Below, in pieces: positions 31,547 through 39,802 of a stretch of DNA of 41,469 nt. Source of the DNA: Bacillus mobilis. Its GTDB lineage: Bacteria > Bacillota > Bacilli > Bacillales > Bacillaceae_G. Position numbers and translations under genes: made by a program. The notes under the pieces were generated by a model that saw nothing but the letters and a program-made list of their open reading frames with translations, was not told the DNA's origin and ran no database searches. Location: positions 1 to 41,469 of the forward strand of contig NZ_MACF01000147.1 in assembly GCF_001884045.1 (NCBI RefSeq), given 5' to 3'. How positions within the stretch are numbered: the stretch's first letter is position 1; the number at the start of each line of letters is the position of its first letter.

Positions 31547-33428
31547 CTTAAAATTAAAAGGCTTCGTTGTGAATTTGTTTTTATTTGGAAGCTTGTTGTT
31601 ATCTATTTATTTAACAACATTGATACATAAAGATTTTATAAAAGAAATTACAAGTGGTAACACTAAACACATTTGGACTTTTGGTATTATCACAGCTGTG
31701 CTCTTATTTATCATAATAGCTTTATCTGTTGCATTTTCTAAAAACAGAAAAGTACAACTTGCGGACGGGGAGTTGTTGCAGCCGCAACATTTAAAAGCAG
31801 AGCAAAGGGAACAGTACATGAAGGGAACCTTTCACACTCGAAATCAACGGACTTTTAAAAAGGACAAGAGCGGTATTTTGATATCTCGAAATGTGAAATT
31901 AAGCACAAAAAAATCGTATGAACATGTTCTTTTGTTGGGTCCAACAGGAAGCGGTAAATCAGCACAGTTTTTTAAACCAAATCTTCGAAATATCGATGAT
32001 ACTAGTCTTGTGGTAACAGACCCGAAGGGTGAATTGCACTTAGAATCTAAGGATTTTTTAGAAGCAAAAGGTTACCGTGTAATTCATCTCAATTTCAATG
32101 ATCCTACAAAATCAAGTTTTTATAATCTCGTAGAGAATTGTCATACGGATGACGATTTAATGAGTCTTTCAGACTCATTATTGGAACAAGCCGGAGGCGA
32201 ATGGGGTCCACTTTCGAAATCATTATTTTTATGTTTGTTATATCTAGCACGAGACCAGGGACGTACAAATTTAACTGAAGTTTTAAAAATATTGGGAGAA
32301 GCGCCGAGAGACATGGACGAATTGGAGACATTCTTCTCAGAATCGCCCGAAGCTCTCACAGAATTTTATCAGTTCCAAAAGACCATGGGAGCTGGTGCAT
32401 TTGTTGGTTCCGTCTATGCAACTATTATTCGCGTTTTAGGTGTTTTTAAATATAAACAAATGGAATACTTGGGTTCACGTTCTGATTTCTCTCCTGGAGA
32501 TCTTCGTCTAGAAAAAACAGCTTTGTTTGTTAGTTATCCAGAATCTAAATCAGAAGCTTTCCAACCGTTTTTATCATCATTTTATTATCAGCTTTTATCA
32601 CAAATTAAAGACCATGAGTCCATGTACGAAGGAAATACAGGGAAAAAAGGCTTAGGTGTCGTATTTTTTTGTGATGAGTTCGCGAACATTGGGGTTATTC
32701 CGGCTTTGGATATATTTTTGACGACGATCCGTTCGAAAAAAATGTGTATGGTGTTAGGAATTCAGTCTTTCCAACAGGTTAAGCAAAAATACGGAGAAAA
32801 AGCCAGCATTATTTTGGAAAATTGTAAGTGCAAGTTGGTTTTGCCAGGGTCTTCTGGGGAATCTGCAAAAGCATTTTCTGAATTAGTAGGGGAACACGAA
32901 TACGATTCTTATTCCTTCTCCACTTCAGATAAATCAAATTTGAGCTTGAGCCAATCTAAACAAAAGAAAAGCATCCTATCTTACGATCAGATTCGAAGAT
33001 TAAAAGGGAACGAAACAGTATGTATTTTTGGAAATCTTCGCCCATTTAGAGATTTAACCAATTATTATTACATGGACGATTTAGCTTTTAAATACGCACA
33101 TGAAACGAAATTACCGGAACCACTTGCGAATTTTATGTTCAATAATTTAAGAAAAATCATTCCAGATGGAGTTAAAAAAGAAGAAAAACGGGTTGCAGCC
33201 ATTTCAAAAAAATTACGAGAACAAAAAGAAACTGAAACAGAAAAAGTGCAAACACTAGCTTCAAAACGTATTTCTCCAATACCAGAGGAACGCAAAGAGG
33301 CTCAAATTGCGTACGAAAACCAAATTAAAGAACTAAAAGAACCGACTCAACCGTTACAAGAACTTAAAACCGAAACAGAAAGCAAAGAAGATGTTCTCCA
33401 TTCATTACGTAATTTTATGAATGAGTAA
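31527..33428 (+). CDS. VirD4/TraG-type conjugation coupling protein
   Basis: The 633-residue protein has two N-terminal membrane helices (about 12-33 and 50-70). The ATPase domain follows with GPTGSGKSAQF (Walker A, 138-148), TDPKGEL and VVFFCDEFANIG (Walker B). This is the order of type IV coupling proteins, which bring the relaxase-DNA complex to a secretion channel. The GTG start lies inside the preceding 41-aa gene. The C-terminal tail is Lys/Glu-rich. No VirB4, VirB6 or other channel genes are in the window, so transfer needs help from another element. Confidence 0.88.
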   Translation: MISLESNLKLKGFVVNLFLFGSLLLSIYLTTLIHKDFIKEITSGNTKHIWTFGIITAVLLFIIIALSVAFSKNRKVQLADGELLQPQHLKAEQREQYMKGTFHTRNQRTFKKDKSGILISRNVKLSTKKSYEHVLLLGPTGSGKSAQFFKPNLRNIDDTSLVVTDPKGELHLESKDFLEAKGYRVIHLNFNDPTKSSFYNLVENCHTDDDLMSLSDSLLEQAGGEWGPLSKSLFLCLLYLARDQGRTNLTEVLKILGEAPRDMDELETFFSESPEALTEFYQFQKTMGAGAFVGSVYATIIRVLGVFKYKQMEYLGSRSDFSPGDLRLEKTALFVSYPESKSEAFQPFLSSFYYQLLSQIKDHESMYEGNTGKKGLGVVFFCDEFANIGVIPALDIFLTTIRSKKMCMVLGIQSFQQVKQKYGEKASIILENCKCKLVLPGSSGESAKAFSELVGEHEYDSYSFSTSDKSNLSLSQSKQKKSILSYDQIRRLKGNETVCIFGNLRPFRDLTNYYYMDDLAFKYAHETKLPEPLANFMFNNLRKIIPDGVKKEEKRVAAISKKLREQKETETEKVQTLASKRISPIPEERKEAQIAYENQIKELKEPTQPLQELKTETESKEDVLHSLRNFMNE

Positions 33429-33473
33429 TACATATTCAATACAACAATAAACCCTATAATAACAATAAAATCT

Positions 33474-33497
33474 ATTACATTACATATGTAATACAAT
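33474..33497. promoter_or_regulatory. ATTACATATGTAAT palindrome
   Basis: The perfect palindrome at 33479-33492 matches the core of the sites at 16939-16956 and upstream of the KfrA-like gene. Confidence 0.5.
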
Positions 33498-33500
33498 AAT

Positions 33501-33528
33501 AAAAAGAACACATTTCAGTGTTCTTTTT
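33501..33528. terminator. bidirectional terminator between convergent genes
   Basis: AAAAAGAACAC pairs with GTGTTCTTTTT. It serves the coupling-protein gene and the leftward 33527 gene. Confidence 0.85.
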
Positions 33529-34036
33529 ATTCGTATTGAGGATCTATGTATTGTTTAAAAACAGAAGTAAATCGAATCATATCTTCTACTAATATTTCAA
33601 CTTCTCCTCTAACAGCATCCACGTATTTTATAACGTTAGGGTCATTAGAAAATAAAGTTCCTCCTTCCAAATCCCCAACCGTTTCCGCATAGATTATGTC
33701 ATAAATTCTATCGAACATAATGAACATTTTATCAATGCTATCATCCGATTGTTTAGGCTCTATGTGTAAACCCAAATTCTTTATAAATTTTTTATGGATA
33801 TCTATTGTTTTATCTAAATGACGTTCAAAAATTTCACGATTCTCCATTAGAAATTGTTCCACATCATGTTCTGGCAATTTATCAAATCCTTCTTCTTTCA
33901 TATTGTTTTTAAAACTCAATTTATATAATTGTTCTCTGTTAGAATCTAAAATCAACAAATACGAATATGGTGTTTCCAAGAAGAATTTAATATCATCCAT
34001 TGCATCTTTTATTTGTTTTTTATAAACAGCTTCCAA
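33527..34036 (-). CDS. hypothetical protein, 169 aa, in the transfer region
   Basis: Not recognised. It is helical and acidic (IERHLDKTIDIHKKF-like repeats and EILVEDMIRFTSVFKQY). It starts at TTG, set by GGAGGGG. It directly follows the MobC-like gene in the same direction, so it is probably a mobilisation accessory protein. Confidence 0.55.
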   Translation of the reverse strand: MEAVYKKQIKDAMDDIKFFLETPYSYLLILDSNREQLYKLSFKNNMKEEGFDKLPEHDVEQFLMENREIFERHLDKTIDIHKKFIKNLGLHIEPKQSDDSIDKMFIMFDRIYDIIYAETVGDLEGGTLFSNDPNVIKYVDAVRGEVEILVEDMIRFTSVFKQYIDPQYE

Positions 34037-34054
34037 AACTTCCCCTCCTCTCTT

Positions 34055-34615
34055 TTATACTTGATCCAAACGATTTCTGTGTCGGTCTTCCCACTTTTGT
34101 AGCAGCTGTAATTTCGGTTCAATGTCTTCAGCTATTTCAATAGGCAACTTCCCAATCACATTTTCACAAACTTTTAGTTCTATCGTTTTTAATTCTTTAA
34201 TTTTCTTTTCTTTTGTCTCCTTTGCGCCACTACCATCTTTAACCGAATCAATTTTCATCTTGAATCGATTTAATTCGCCTTGATAATAATTATGTACATC
34301 ATTATCACGCATTTTCCCAATAAGATATCCTAAAAGGACATTTTGTTTTTCGTAGAGTTTGGATTGTATATATGTGTTATGAAAAATTGCAATAAATTTA
34401 TCTTTGTCATTTGTTCCAATTAGAGCTTCCGCATAAGCTCCCTCGTCGATCAGTCGTTTTGTTCTTCGTTTTCTCTCCGCGAGCCTTATATCAGTTTTTA
34501 ATGTTTTTAAGTCACTTTGGAATTCAGCAATTTTCTTTTCTAAATTTCTCTTTTTCTCCAAATCCTTTTCTAATTTTTCCAATTCCTTATCTAATTTCTC
34601 CAAATCTTTATCCAT
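34055..34615 (-). CDS. MobC/TraD-like mobilisation accessory protein
   Basis: The 186-residue protein begins with a long Leu/Lys/Glu coiled coil (residues 1-45) and then ERKRRTKRLIDEGAYAEALI. That block is like the RK-x-RT-x-RLI-x-x-GA signature of accessory proteins paired with MobA/MobL relaxases. It is divergent from the relaxase gene, with the candidate oriT between them. GGGAGGG precedes the ATG. It likely helps open oriT DNA or recruit the relaxase. Confidence 0.65.
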   Translation of the reverse strand: MDKDLEKLDKELEKLEKDLEKKRNLEKKIAEFQSDLKTLKTDIRLAERKRRTKRLIDEGAYAEALIGTNDKDKFIAIFHNTYIQSKLYEKQNVLLGYLIGKMRDNDVHNYYQGELNRFKMKIDSVKDGSGAKETKEKKIKELKTIELKVCENVIGKLPIEIAEDIEPKLQLLQKWEDRHRNRLDQV

Positions 34616-34753
34616 TATTTTCCCTCCCTTTCTTCAAAAATTTATCGGATTATACCTCTAAATTTTGTTTAAGCAAGTATTTTTTTATGTATTTTTGAGA
34701 GCCGAAGGCGAACCCCAAACTTTTCCAAAAAAAGCCCATACAGGCGCACAGAT

Positions 34754-34784
34754 ACATTTCACTAACGTGATATGTTGGCGCCCT
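34754..34784 (+). other. candidate origin of transfer (oriT)
   Basis: ACATTTCAC (34754-34762) and GTGATATGT (34767-34775) form an inverted repeat with one mismatch. TGGCGCCCT follows directly. MOBQ nic sites such as RSF1010 and pSK41 carry GCGCCCT just after an inverted repeat, as I remember them. The site lies between the mobilisation accessory and relaxase genes. Confidence 0.6.
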
Positions 34785-34864
34785 GCCGGGGGCTAAGTTC
34801 AAATTCGAAAACCCAAAAATCAAAATCCTGAAAATCGAAAAAATGATTTGCATCCTGTTTTTTT

Positions 34865-34900
34865 CTCTCATCCCCCTTGTCCCTCTCATCCCCCTTGTCC
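34865..34900. repeat. 18-bp tandem duplication
   Basis: CTCTCATCCCCCTTGTCC occurs twice in a row in the relaxase upstream region. Confidence 0.85.
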
Positions 34901-35014
34901 TGTTTGCCATCGTTCCACTCGTCTCTTTTTTAATTTTTTTACACAAAATCCCATTTTCTGTGCTATTATTTCGAAAATCCAAGTGATTAAAACTAAAGAG
35001 AGGAGGTGAGAGGA

Positions 35015-36616
35015 ATGGGAACTGAAAAGATGTTTCATACACGTACACGTATTTTCAAAAAGAGTAATAAAGATAAAATTATTGCAAAGATCGCATACAG
35101 AGCTGGAGTAAAAATGGTTGATGAAATGAGTGGAAAAACATACAACTATTCAGCAAAAGGAGTGAAAGATGGTATTCAATCTGAAATTTTACTTCCAAAA
35201 GATGCAGGTGAGAAATGGAAAGATCGTGCGTATTTATACAACGAAGTACAACGTGGAGAAAAGTATGCAAATGCACAGTATCTTCGCGAGATCGAGTTTG
35301 CACTTTCTAATGAATTTTCCCCCCAAGAAAACATAGAAATCGCAAAAAAAGCGGCTCAAAAATTAGTGGACAAAGGAATGGTTGCTGATTTGCATTTTCA
35401 TAAATTGAATGATAATAATCCGCATTGCCATATGGTGTTAACCATGAGAAAAATTACAAAAGAAGGGAAATTCGATACTTTAAAAGCACGTGATTGGAAC
35501 AAGCCTTCTATCATTCAAGGTTTCAGAAAAAACTTGGAAAAATTATTGAATGAAAAATACAAGGAGAAGGGTTTAGATATGTATGTAGACCGCCGCTCTT
35601 ATAAAGAGCGAGGCTTGGATCTCATTCCTCAAAAACACCTTCCACCTCAAAAGGATTCTAAAGAATACAAAGAGATTGCTAAGGAAAACAAAAAGATTAA
35701 GCGCATAAACAAAATGACAAAACAAAAAGAAAAAAGCCGCCAAGAAGCGGTTTCCGATTATGTGGAAAGAAAAGAAGCAATGGTTCAAAAATCAAAAGAG
35801 AAAACTTTAGAAACTACAGTGGAAAAAGTTGTAGATGTTCCTATCCTAAGTCAAAAGGAACTTGTGTTAGAAAGATTTAGAAAGGAGGTGAAAAGTATGC
35901 AAATGGAACAAAAGAAAAACCAAGAACAGAATAAAGAATTTGAAGGACATGGTTACTATAATCAATCCGGAACAAAACAAGATCGACGTGATCCGAAGAA
36001 GACAGTTACGGTTGAACAAGTGTACAAAGAAGAAGCTTCTAAGCTGAAAAAAGAAGAACGAGAAAAAAATATGGAGCACAGCAATTCTAAGAAAAAACGT
36101 GCGACCGCTTACGAAACTTTGAAAAAGAAAACGCAACAGGCTAACCGCTTAATCGAATATAAAAAAGACGATATCGCACACTCAAAACTTCGTGTTATGG
36201 AACTCAAAGCTGAGAAAAAAGGTTTATCTTCTTTCAGTTTGACAGACTTAAAACAGAAACGTCAAATCAAAAGAGATATAGCAAAAGAGAAGGTTCTACA
36301 GAAGAAAAAGAAATTGGAGATCAGAAAAGAGCGCCGCGTAATCAAGGAAGCGAGAAAAGAATATGGTAAACACATCAAAGCACAAATCAATAAATTCAAA
36401 GAAAAGATCCAACAACACATGAAAGCGCGCAAACACGAAAAAGAGATGGACCGTTTACACGAAAAAACATTGAAACAAGAACTAAAAGACGTTGTATCCT
36501 TCGAAGATTACAAGAAGAAAAGAGATAAAGATGTACAACTGAAAACATTTGATGAAGTGAAAATGGAAAAACAAAAACAGAAAGAGCAAAAAAACGAACA
36601 AGGACTTGAGCGCTAA
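35015..36616 (+). CDS. MobA/MobL-family (MOBQ) relaxase
   Basis: The 533-residue protein starts at ATG with AGGAGG about ten bases upstream; an earlier GTG is too close to that site. The IAYRAG motif holds the likely catalytic Tyr28. LHFHKLNDNNPHCHMVLTMR (126-145) is the metal-binding HxH...PHxH motif. The rest is a very long, Lys/Glu-rich helical tail (about 220-533). It should nick oriT and lead the strand through the coupling protein. A perfect internal ribosome site at 35881 could yield a second, C-terminal product. Confidence 0.88.
   Translation: MGTEKMFHTRTRIFKKSNKDKIIAKIAYRAGVKMVDEMSGKTYNYSAKGVKDGIQSEILLPKDAGEKWKDRAYLYNEVQRGEKYANAQYLREIEFALSNEFSPQENIEIAKKAAQKLVDKGMVADLHFHKLNDNNPHCHMVLTMRKITKEGKFDTLKARDWNKPSIIQGFRKNLEKLLNEKYKEKGLDMYVDRRSYKERGLDLIPQKHLPPQKDSKEYKEIAKENKKIKRINKMTKQKEKSRQEAVSDYVERKEAMVQKSKEKTLETTVEKVVDVPILSQKELVLERFRKEVKSMQMEQKKNQEQNKEFEGHGYYNQSGTKQDRRDPKKTVTVEQVYKEEASKLKKEEREKNMEHSNSKKKRATAYETLKKKTQQANRLIEYKKDDIAHSKLRVMELKAEKKGLSSFSLTDLKQKRQIKRDIAKEKVLQKKKKLEIRKERRVIKEARKEYGKHIKAQINKFKEKIQQHMKARKHEKEMDRLHEKTLKQELKDVVSFEDYKKKRDKDVQLKTFDEVKMEKQKQKEQKNEQGLER
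35881..35899 (+). promoter_or_regulatory. internal ribosome site and in-frame start in the relaxase gene
   Basis: AAAGGAGGTG (35881-35890) is a full-strength site seven bases before ATG (35897), which is codon 295 in frame. It would give a 239-residue C-terminal protein, as some relaxase genes are known to do. Confidence 0.5.
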
Positions 36617-36644
36617 CATTGATTGTCGAACCGGTTCGGTAATT

Positions 36645-36670
36645 ACACGTAATTCATTTACGTGTTTTTT
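36645..36670 (+). terminator. terminator of the relaxase gene
   Basis: ACACGTAA pairs with TTACGTGT, then six T. A CGAACCGGTTCG palindrome (36627-36638) precedes it. Confidence 0.8.
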
Positions 36671-36684
36671 CCGTTTTCGAACAT

Positions 36685-36714
36685 AAAAAAAAGAGGTTTG
36701 TCCTCTCTTTTTTT
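36685..36714. terminator. terminator of the parA-RHH operon
   Basis: AAAAAAGAGG pairs with CCTCTCTTTTTTT, next to the leftward stop codon. Confidence 0.75.
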
Positions 36715-37069
36715 ATTTTTTCTTTTTCATATAATCTTTAAACAAACGCTCGATTAAATTGGAAGGACTGGTACCAAGCTCAAAGGCTTCTTCTGCAAGT
36801 TGTAACGCAATTTCCTTCTCTATATAATACGTTTTCTTTATAGGATCTTTTTTCATTCTCCCACGACCAAGAGGTGTTTTCTCCTTTTTCGTTCGAAGTG
36901 AATAGTCAGCTTCTTTTTGTTTTCCTTTTTTATCTTTCTTCTCCGTTTTTTCTTCTTGCTTAACTTCTGATTTTCCCTCTTGTTTTATTTCTTGTTTCTC
37001 TTCGACCACTTCTGATTTTACTTCTTGTTCCTCTGTTACTTTTTTACCAATCGCACTTGCATCAAACAT
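36713..37069 (-). CDS. small ribbon-helix-helix partition protein (ParB-like)
   Basis: The 118-residue protein has a long Lys/Glu/Val low-complexity N-terminus and a C-terminal ribbon-helix-helix: KKTYYIEKEIALQLAEEAFELGTSPSNLIERLFKDYMKK. It starts one base after parA, so they form one operon. Small RHH partners of ParA bind centromere repeats and usually autoregulate. The TACGTA arrays upstream of parA are its expected sites. The binding is inference. Confidence 0.75.
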   Translation of the reverse strand: MFDASAIGKKVTEEQEVKSEVVEEKQEIKQEGKSEVKQEEKTEKKDKKGKQKEADYSLRTKKEKTPLGRGRMKKDPIKKTYYIEKEIALQLAEEAFELGTSPSNLIERLFKDYMKKKK

Positions 37070-37070
37070 T

Positions 37071-37865
37071 TTATAACTCCCCTTCCACGATCATCTTAGC
37101 AATTTTATTGTATTCTTCTACTAGCTTTCCACCTGTTTTATGTTTCTTTAATCCTTCGTAATTTAATTCTTTTCGCGTCCAGTCTTCTACAATTCGACAA
37201 TCCGGAATAGAGACAGAACAATATTTCATAACTCCATCCTGTACCCATTCTGTAATTTTCTCTGTATAAATTCGTTCTACCTTCCCGAAGGAATTTGCAT
37301 ATACTCTCGTTGGGACAATTGTATAATCTAAATTCATGCCTTCTTCATTTAGCTTTAAAACGATTTGAGCCGCACGATAAGTACCTTCTAAACTGTTGCC
37401 GTCTGTAAGAGATGGTATGTAGACCAATTCCGCCGGAATAAGCGAGCAAATCGAACTGAAACTTCCCTGACTAGGATGGCAATCAATCAATACAACATCA
37501 TAATCCTCTTTAACTTCGTTTAATTTCTTTAGTAATACTTCATCTTTGTTACGTAAAATATTTTTGTTTACCCAAGTTTCTAATTCATCGATTCGATTAT
37601 TGGATGGAATAAAGAAGATATTTTTACCTGGGACCTGTACAACAACCTCTTCAAAAGTTTTTTCTTTCGTTAACCATTCGTATGTTGTTTTTCCTAGGAA
37701 ACTGTGACGATTAAATCCAAAATTATTTGCTACATCTCCATTTTGACACATGTCCACCACTAAAACCTTTTTCCCTTGTTCCTCCAAAGTATGAGCCAAT
37801 AATGTACAAGAAGAGGTCTTACATACTCCCCCTTTTGTAGAATAAAACGAGATTACTTTTTTCAT
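37071..37865 (-). CDS. parA: ParA-type partition ATPase
   Basis: The 264-residue protein starts MKKVISFYSTKGGVCKTSS, the deviant Walker A of ParA with Cys in place of the usual Gly (KGGVGKT). LVVDMCQNGDVANN is the A' motif and VVLIDCHPSQGSF the Walker B. It drives plasmid partition by forming ATP-dependent patterns on the nucleoid. GGGGG lies before the ATG. Two TACGTA arrays follow upstream. Confidence 0.88.
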   Translation of the reverse strand: MKKVISFYSTKGGVCKTSSCTLLAHTLEEQGKKVLVVDMCQNGDVANNFGFNRHSFLGKTTYEWLTKEKTFEEVVVQVPGKNIFFIPSNNRIDELETWVNKNILRNKDEVLLKKLNEVKEDYDVVLIDCHPSQGSFSSICSLIPAELVYIPSLTDGNSLEGTYRAAQIVLKLNEEGMNLDYTIVPTRVYANSFGKVERIYTEKITEWVQDGVMKYCSVSIPDCRIVEDWTRKELNYEGLKKHKTGGKLVEEYNKIAKMIVEGEL

Positions 37866-37904
37866 ATTATTATTCCCCCTTTTTATAAGTGTAACTCAAA
37901 ATTA

Positions 37905-37943
37905 CACGTATTAATTACGTATTAATTACGTATTTTATACGTA
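37905..37943. repeat. TACGTA 11-bp-spaced array 6, next to parA
   Basis: Half-sites at 37905 (CACGTA), 37916, 37927 and 37938 (TACGTA) keep the 11-bp step. The 17-mer at 37927 is identical to those in arrays 1 and 5. Likely centromere and parA operator. Confidence 0.85.
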
Positions 37944-38048
37944 TAAAACTCATGTTACTATTTAAGGATTTATCTTGTGTTTTTAAAATTCCTTTTTTAT
38001 TTTTTAAATTTTTTTTGTTGTTATACCAAAGTTCGATAACTTTTTCCA

Positions 38049-38087
38049 TACGCATTTATTACGTATTTTATACGTATAAAATGCGTA
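38049..38087. repeat. TACGTA 11-bp-spaced array 7
   Basis: Half-sites at 38049 (TACGCA), 38060, 38071 and 38082 (TGCGTA) keep the 11-bp step. It is a second array upstream of parA. Confidence 0.8.
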
Positions 38088-38494
38088 TAAAACTAACTCC
38101 ACTTTACACCCATAAAAAACAAAAAGCAAGAAGAACTTTAACTAACTTTCCGTTTAATTTTTTTATACACACGGGTAGTATTTTTTTGAGAAAACCACTC
38201 AAAAAAATCTTCCCCCTTACATGTATAAAAAAATGATTTTCGACTTTTGTCCCCTTCGCCGAACCGATATACGAAAAAGATGGGATTTTCCCTCTCGGTT
38301 CGTGCTACTTATTGTAAGTCGAAAAACACTTTGCCTCTCCTAGAAGAAAAACCACGGGGTCTTGCCCCCGAACGCCGCGCCGAAACCTCAACCGAAAAAG
38401 AAGGGGAAGGGACAAGGGATAAAATAAGAAAGAGAAGGAAAGAACAGAGAAAAAGACAGAAAAAAGAAGATGCCACCCATAATGGATAACACCT
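38088..38494. other. gene-less region with a GC-rich patch and inverted repeat
   Basis: CGAACCGA (38260-38267) and TCGGTTCG (38295-38302) form an inverted repeat. A GC-rich patch (38352-38383) stands out from the AT-rich surroundings, then a purine-only stretch follows. An 80-codon TTG frame here has no ribosome site and unusual composition, so it is not called. It could be a single-strand origin or part of the centromere. Confidence 0.35.
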
Positions 38495-39124
38495 TCAATC
38501 CCACGTATGAAGTTTTGCCTTTTTAATTAAATATTTTCCATTTTTATATTCATATTGTAATTGTAATTCGGCAACATGATATAGAAATGCCAGCTGAAGA
38601 CCCACGAAAGCTACAAGGTCGTTTTCTTCTACTTTAAAACGGATTTGACTCCCGATTACGAACTTATCGAAGAGGCGATCCTTCTGTATTTCTTGTGAAA
38701 ATGGGACTTTCCATGTTTCCGTTTGTTTTTTGGAGAAGTAATTGATTTCTCCAATATACGGTTTAATCATACTTTCCATGTTTATATGAACGTGATCCTC
38801 CGGGTTTTCTACAAAAACATGAGAGTAACCGCACTGACCCTCTTCTAATATATGAATCTCCCAAATGGAAACACCCGATCCACTTCCTTTGTGCAGCAAT
38901 ACAATTACCTCTTCGATTCCATCATTATTTAAGTCTACAAAATGAATTTCCGGAGGAAATGCGGGATGATTCAGATGGATCCAACTTGGTTTATACATCC
39001 ATTCCCCTATATAGAGTTCTATATCCTCTATTATTCCCTTTTCTTCATTCGGATATCCCCATAATTGTGCTTTTGCCACTTTATTTTCTACTAATAAAAC
39101 ACAATCTTGTTTTTTTGTTCGCAT
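38495..39124 (-). CDS. hypothetical protein with VCBS/FG-GAP-like calcium motif
   Basis: The 209-residue protein has FVDLNNDGIEEVIVLLHKGSGSG, a DxNxDG-type loop as in VCBS/FG-GAP repeats. There is no signal peptide, so it is cytosolic. The C-terminal part is beta-rich with a helix. AGGGGAG precedes the ATG. It follows the Replic_Relax gene closely, so it is probably in the same operon. Function unknown. Confidence 0.55.
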   Translation of the reverse strand: MRTKKQDCVLLVENKVAKAQLWGYPNEEKGIIEDIELYIGEWMYKPSWIHLNHPAFPPEIHFVDLNNDGIEEVIVLLHKGSGSGVSIWEIHILEEGQCGYSHVFVENPEDHVHINMESMIKPYIGEINYFSKKQTETWKVPFSQEIQKDRLFDKFVIGSQIRFKVEENDLVAFVGLQLAFLYHVAELQLQYEYKNGKYLIKKAKLHTWD

Positions 39125-39127
39125 ATT

Positions 39128-39802
39128 TTATCTTCTCCCCTGTTCGATTTTCGTTTTAATTGTTTTTTCTGTTCGATTCGAAATTTGTTTTTTGAGGTTG
39201 TATTTGGAAGCCATCTGTTCGATGAAAAGCTCTATGCTCGGGTATTGCATGATTGGAAGCTTAGACTCAATGTTGTAACGATAATCGGAGATTAAGAGAA
39301 TGTATGGGAGCACAAGTTTGTTCGGGTTTTGCCAGGGCTCCTGAAGTAAAATTTGTGAGTCGTATAACTTCTCGTAGAGAGACGTCTTCGAAGCCATAAC
39401 CTTGCTAGAGTAGTGAGTTCTTTGCACTTCGATAAATAATGGAATTCCCTTCCACACCAGGAATAAATCTGGTTCAGCCATGCCCTTCCCGTATTTTGGC
39501 TCGATGGTAAATATCCGAGGTTCCTCGTATTCCCTTAAAGCCAAGTACATATCCACGATTTTGAGAAAATGAGGGATTTTCATAGAGTCCTTTTTAATCC
39601 CGGAAGGTTTCGGAAAATACACGAATGGCTGAAAATCCGTAGAAACATCTATATATCCCCTATCCCGTAATCTTTTTAGTACCGTATTACAATTAGAAAT
39701 TGGGTTCTTTAAATCGGAGAAAAACAGCTCTACCAACTGATCTCGGCTGGAACATCTTGCTTTTTCAAGAAATTCAATGATCTGTAGATCGCGCTTTTTC
39801 AC
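39128..39802 (-). CDS. Replic_Relax family protein
   Basis: The 224-residue protein begins with a winged-helix part (LQIIEFLEKARCSSRDQLVELFF) and VLKRLRDRGYIDVS, then a restriction-endonuclease-like core with AEPDLFLVWKGIPLFIEVQRT (Asp, and Glu-x-Gln in place of Glu-x-Lys). This is the layout of replication-relaxation proteins that sit next to FtsK-like genes on Gram-positive plasmids and ICEs. It starts at GTG, overlapping the previous gene by 29 bases. A transfer- or replication-related role is expected. Confidence 0.7.
   Translation of the reverse strand: MKKRDLQIIEFLEKARCSSRDQLVELFFSDLKNPISNCNTVLKRLRDRGYIDVSTDFQPFVYFPKPSGIKKDSMKIPHFLKIVDMYLALREYEEPRIFTIEPKYGKGMAEPDLFLVWKGIPLFIEVQRTHYSSKVMASKTSLYEKLYDSQILLQEPWQNPNKLVLPYILLISDYRYNIESKLPIMQYPSIELFIEQMASKYNLKKQISNRTEKTIKTKIEQGRR

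Noticed and set aside
34650-35048. 132-codon leftward frame over the oriT region
   Set aside because: It covers the oriT candidate and the tandem repeat and has no ribosome site; its composition is not protein-like.
38247-38489. 80-codon TTG frame in the GC-rich patch
   Set aside because: No ribosome site, biased composition from a purine-rich strand, and no domain or motif.
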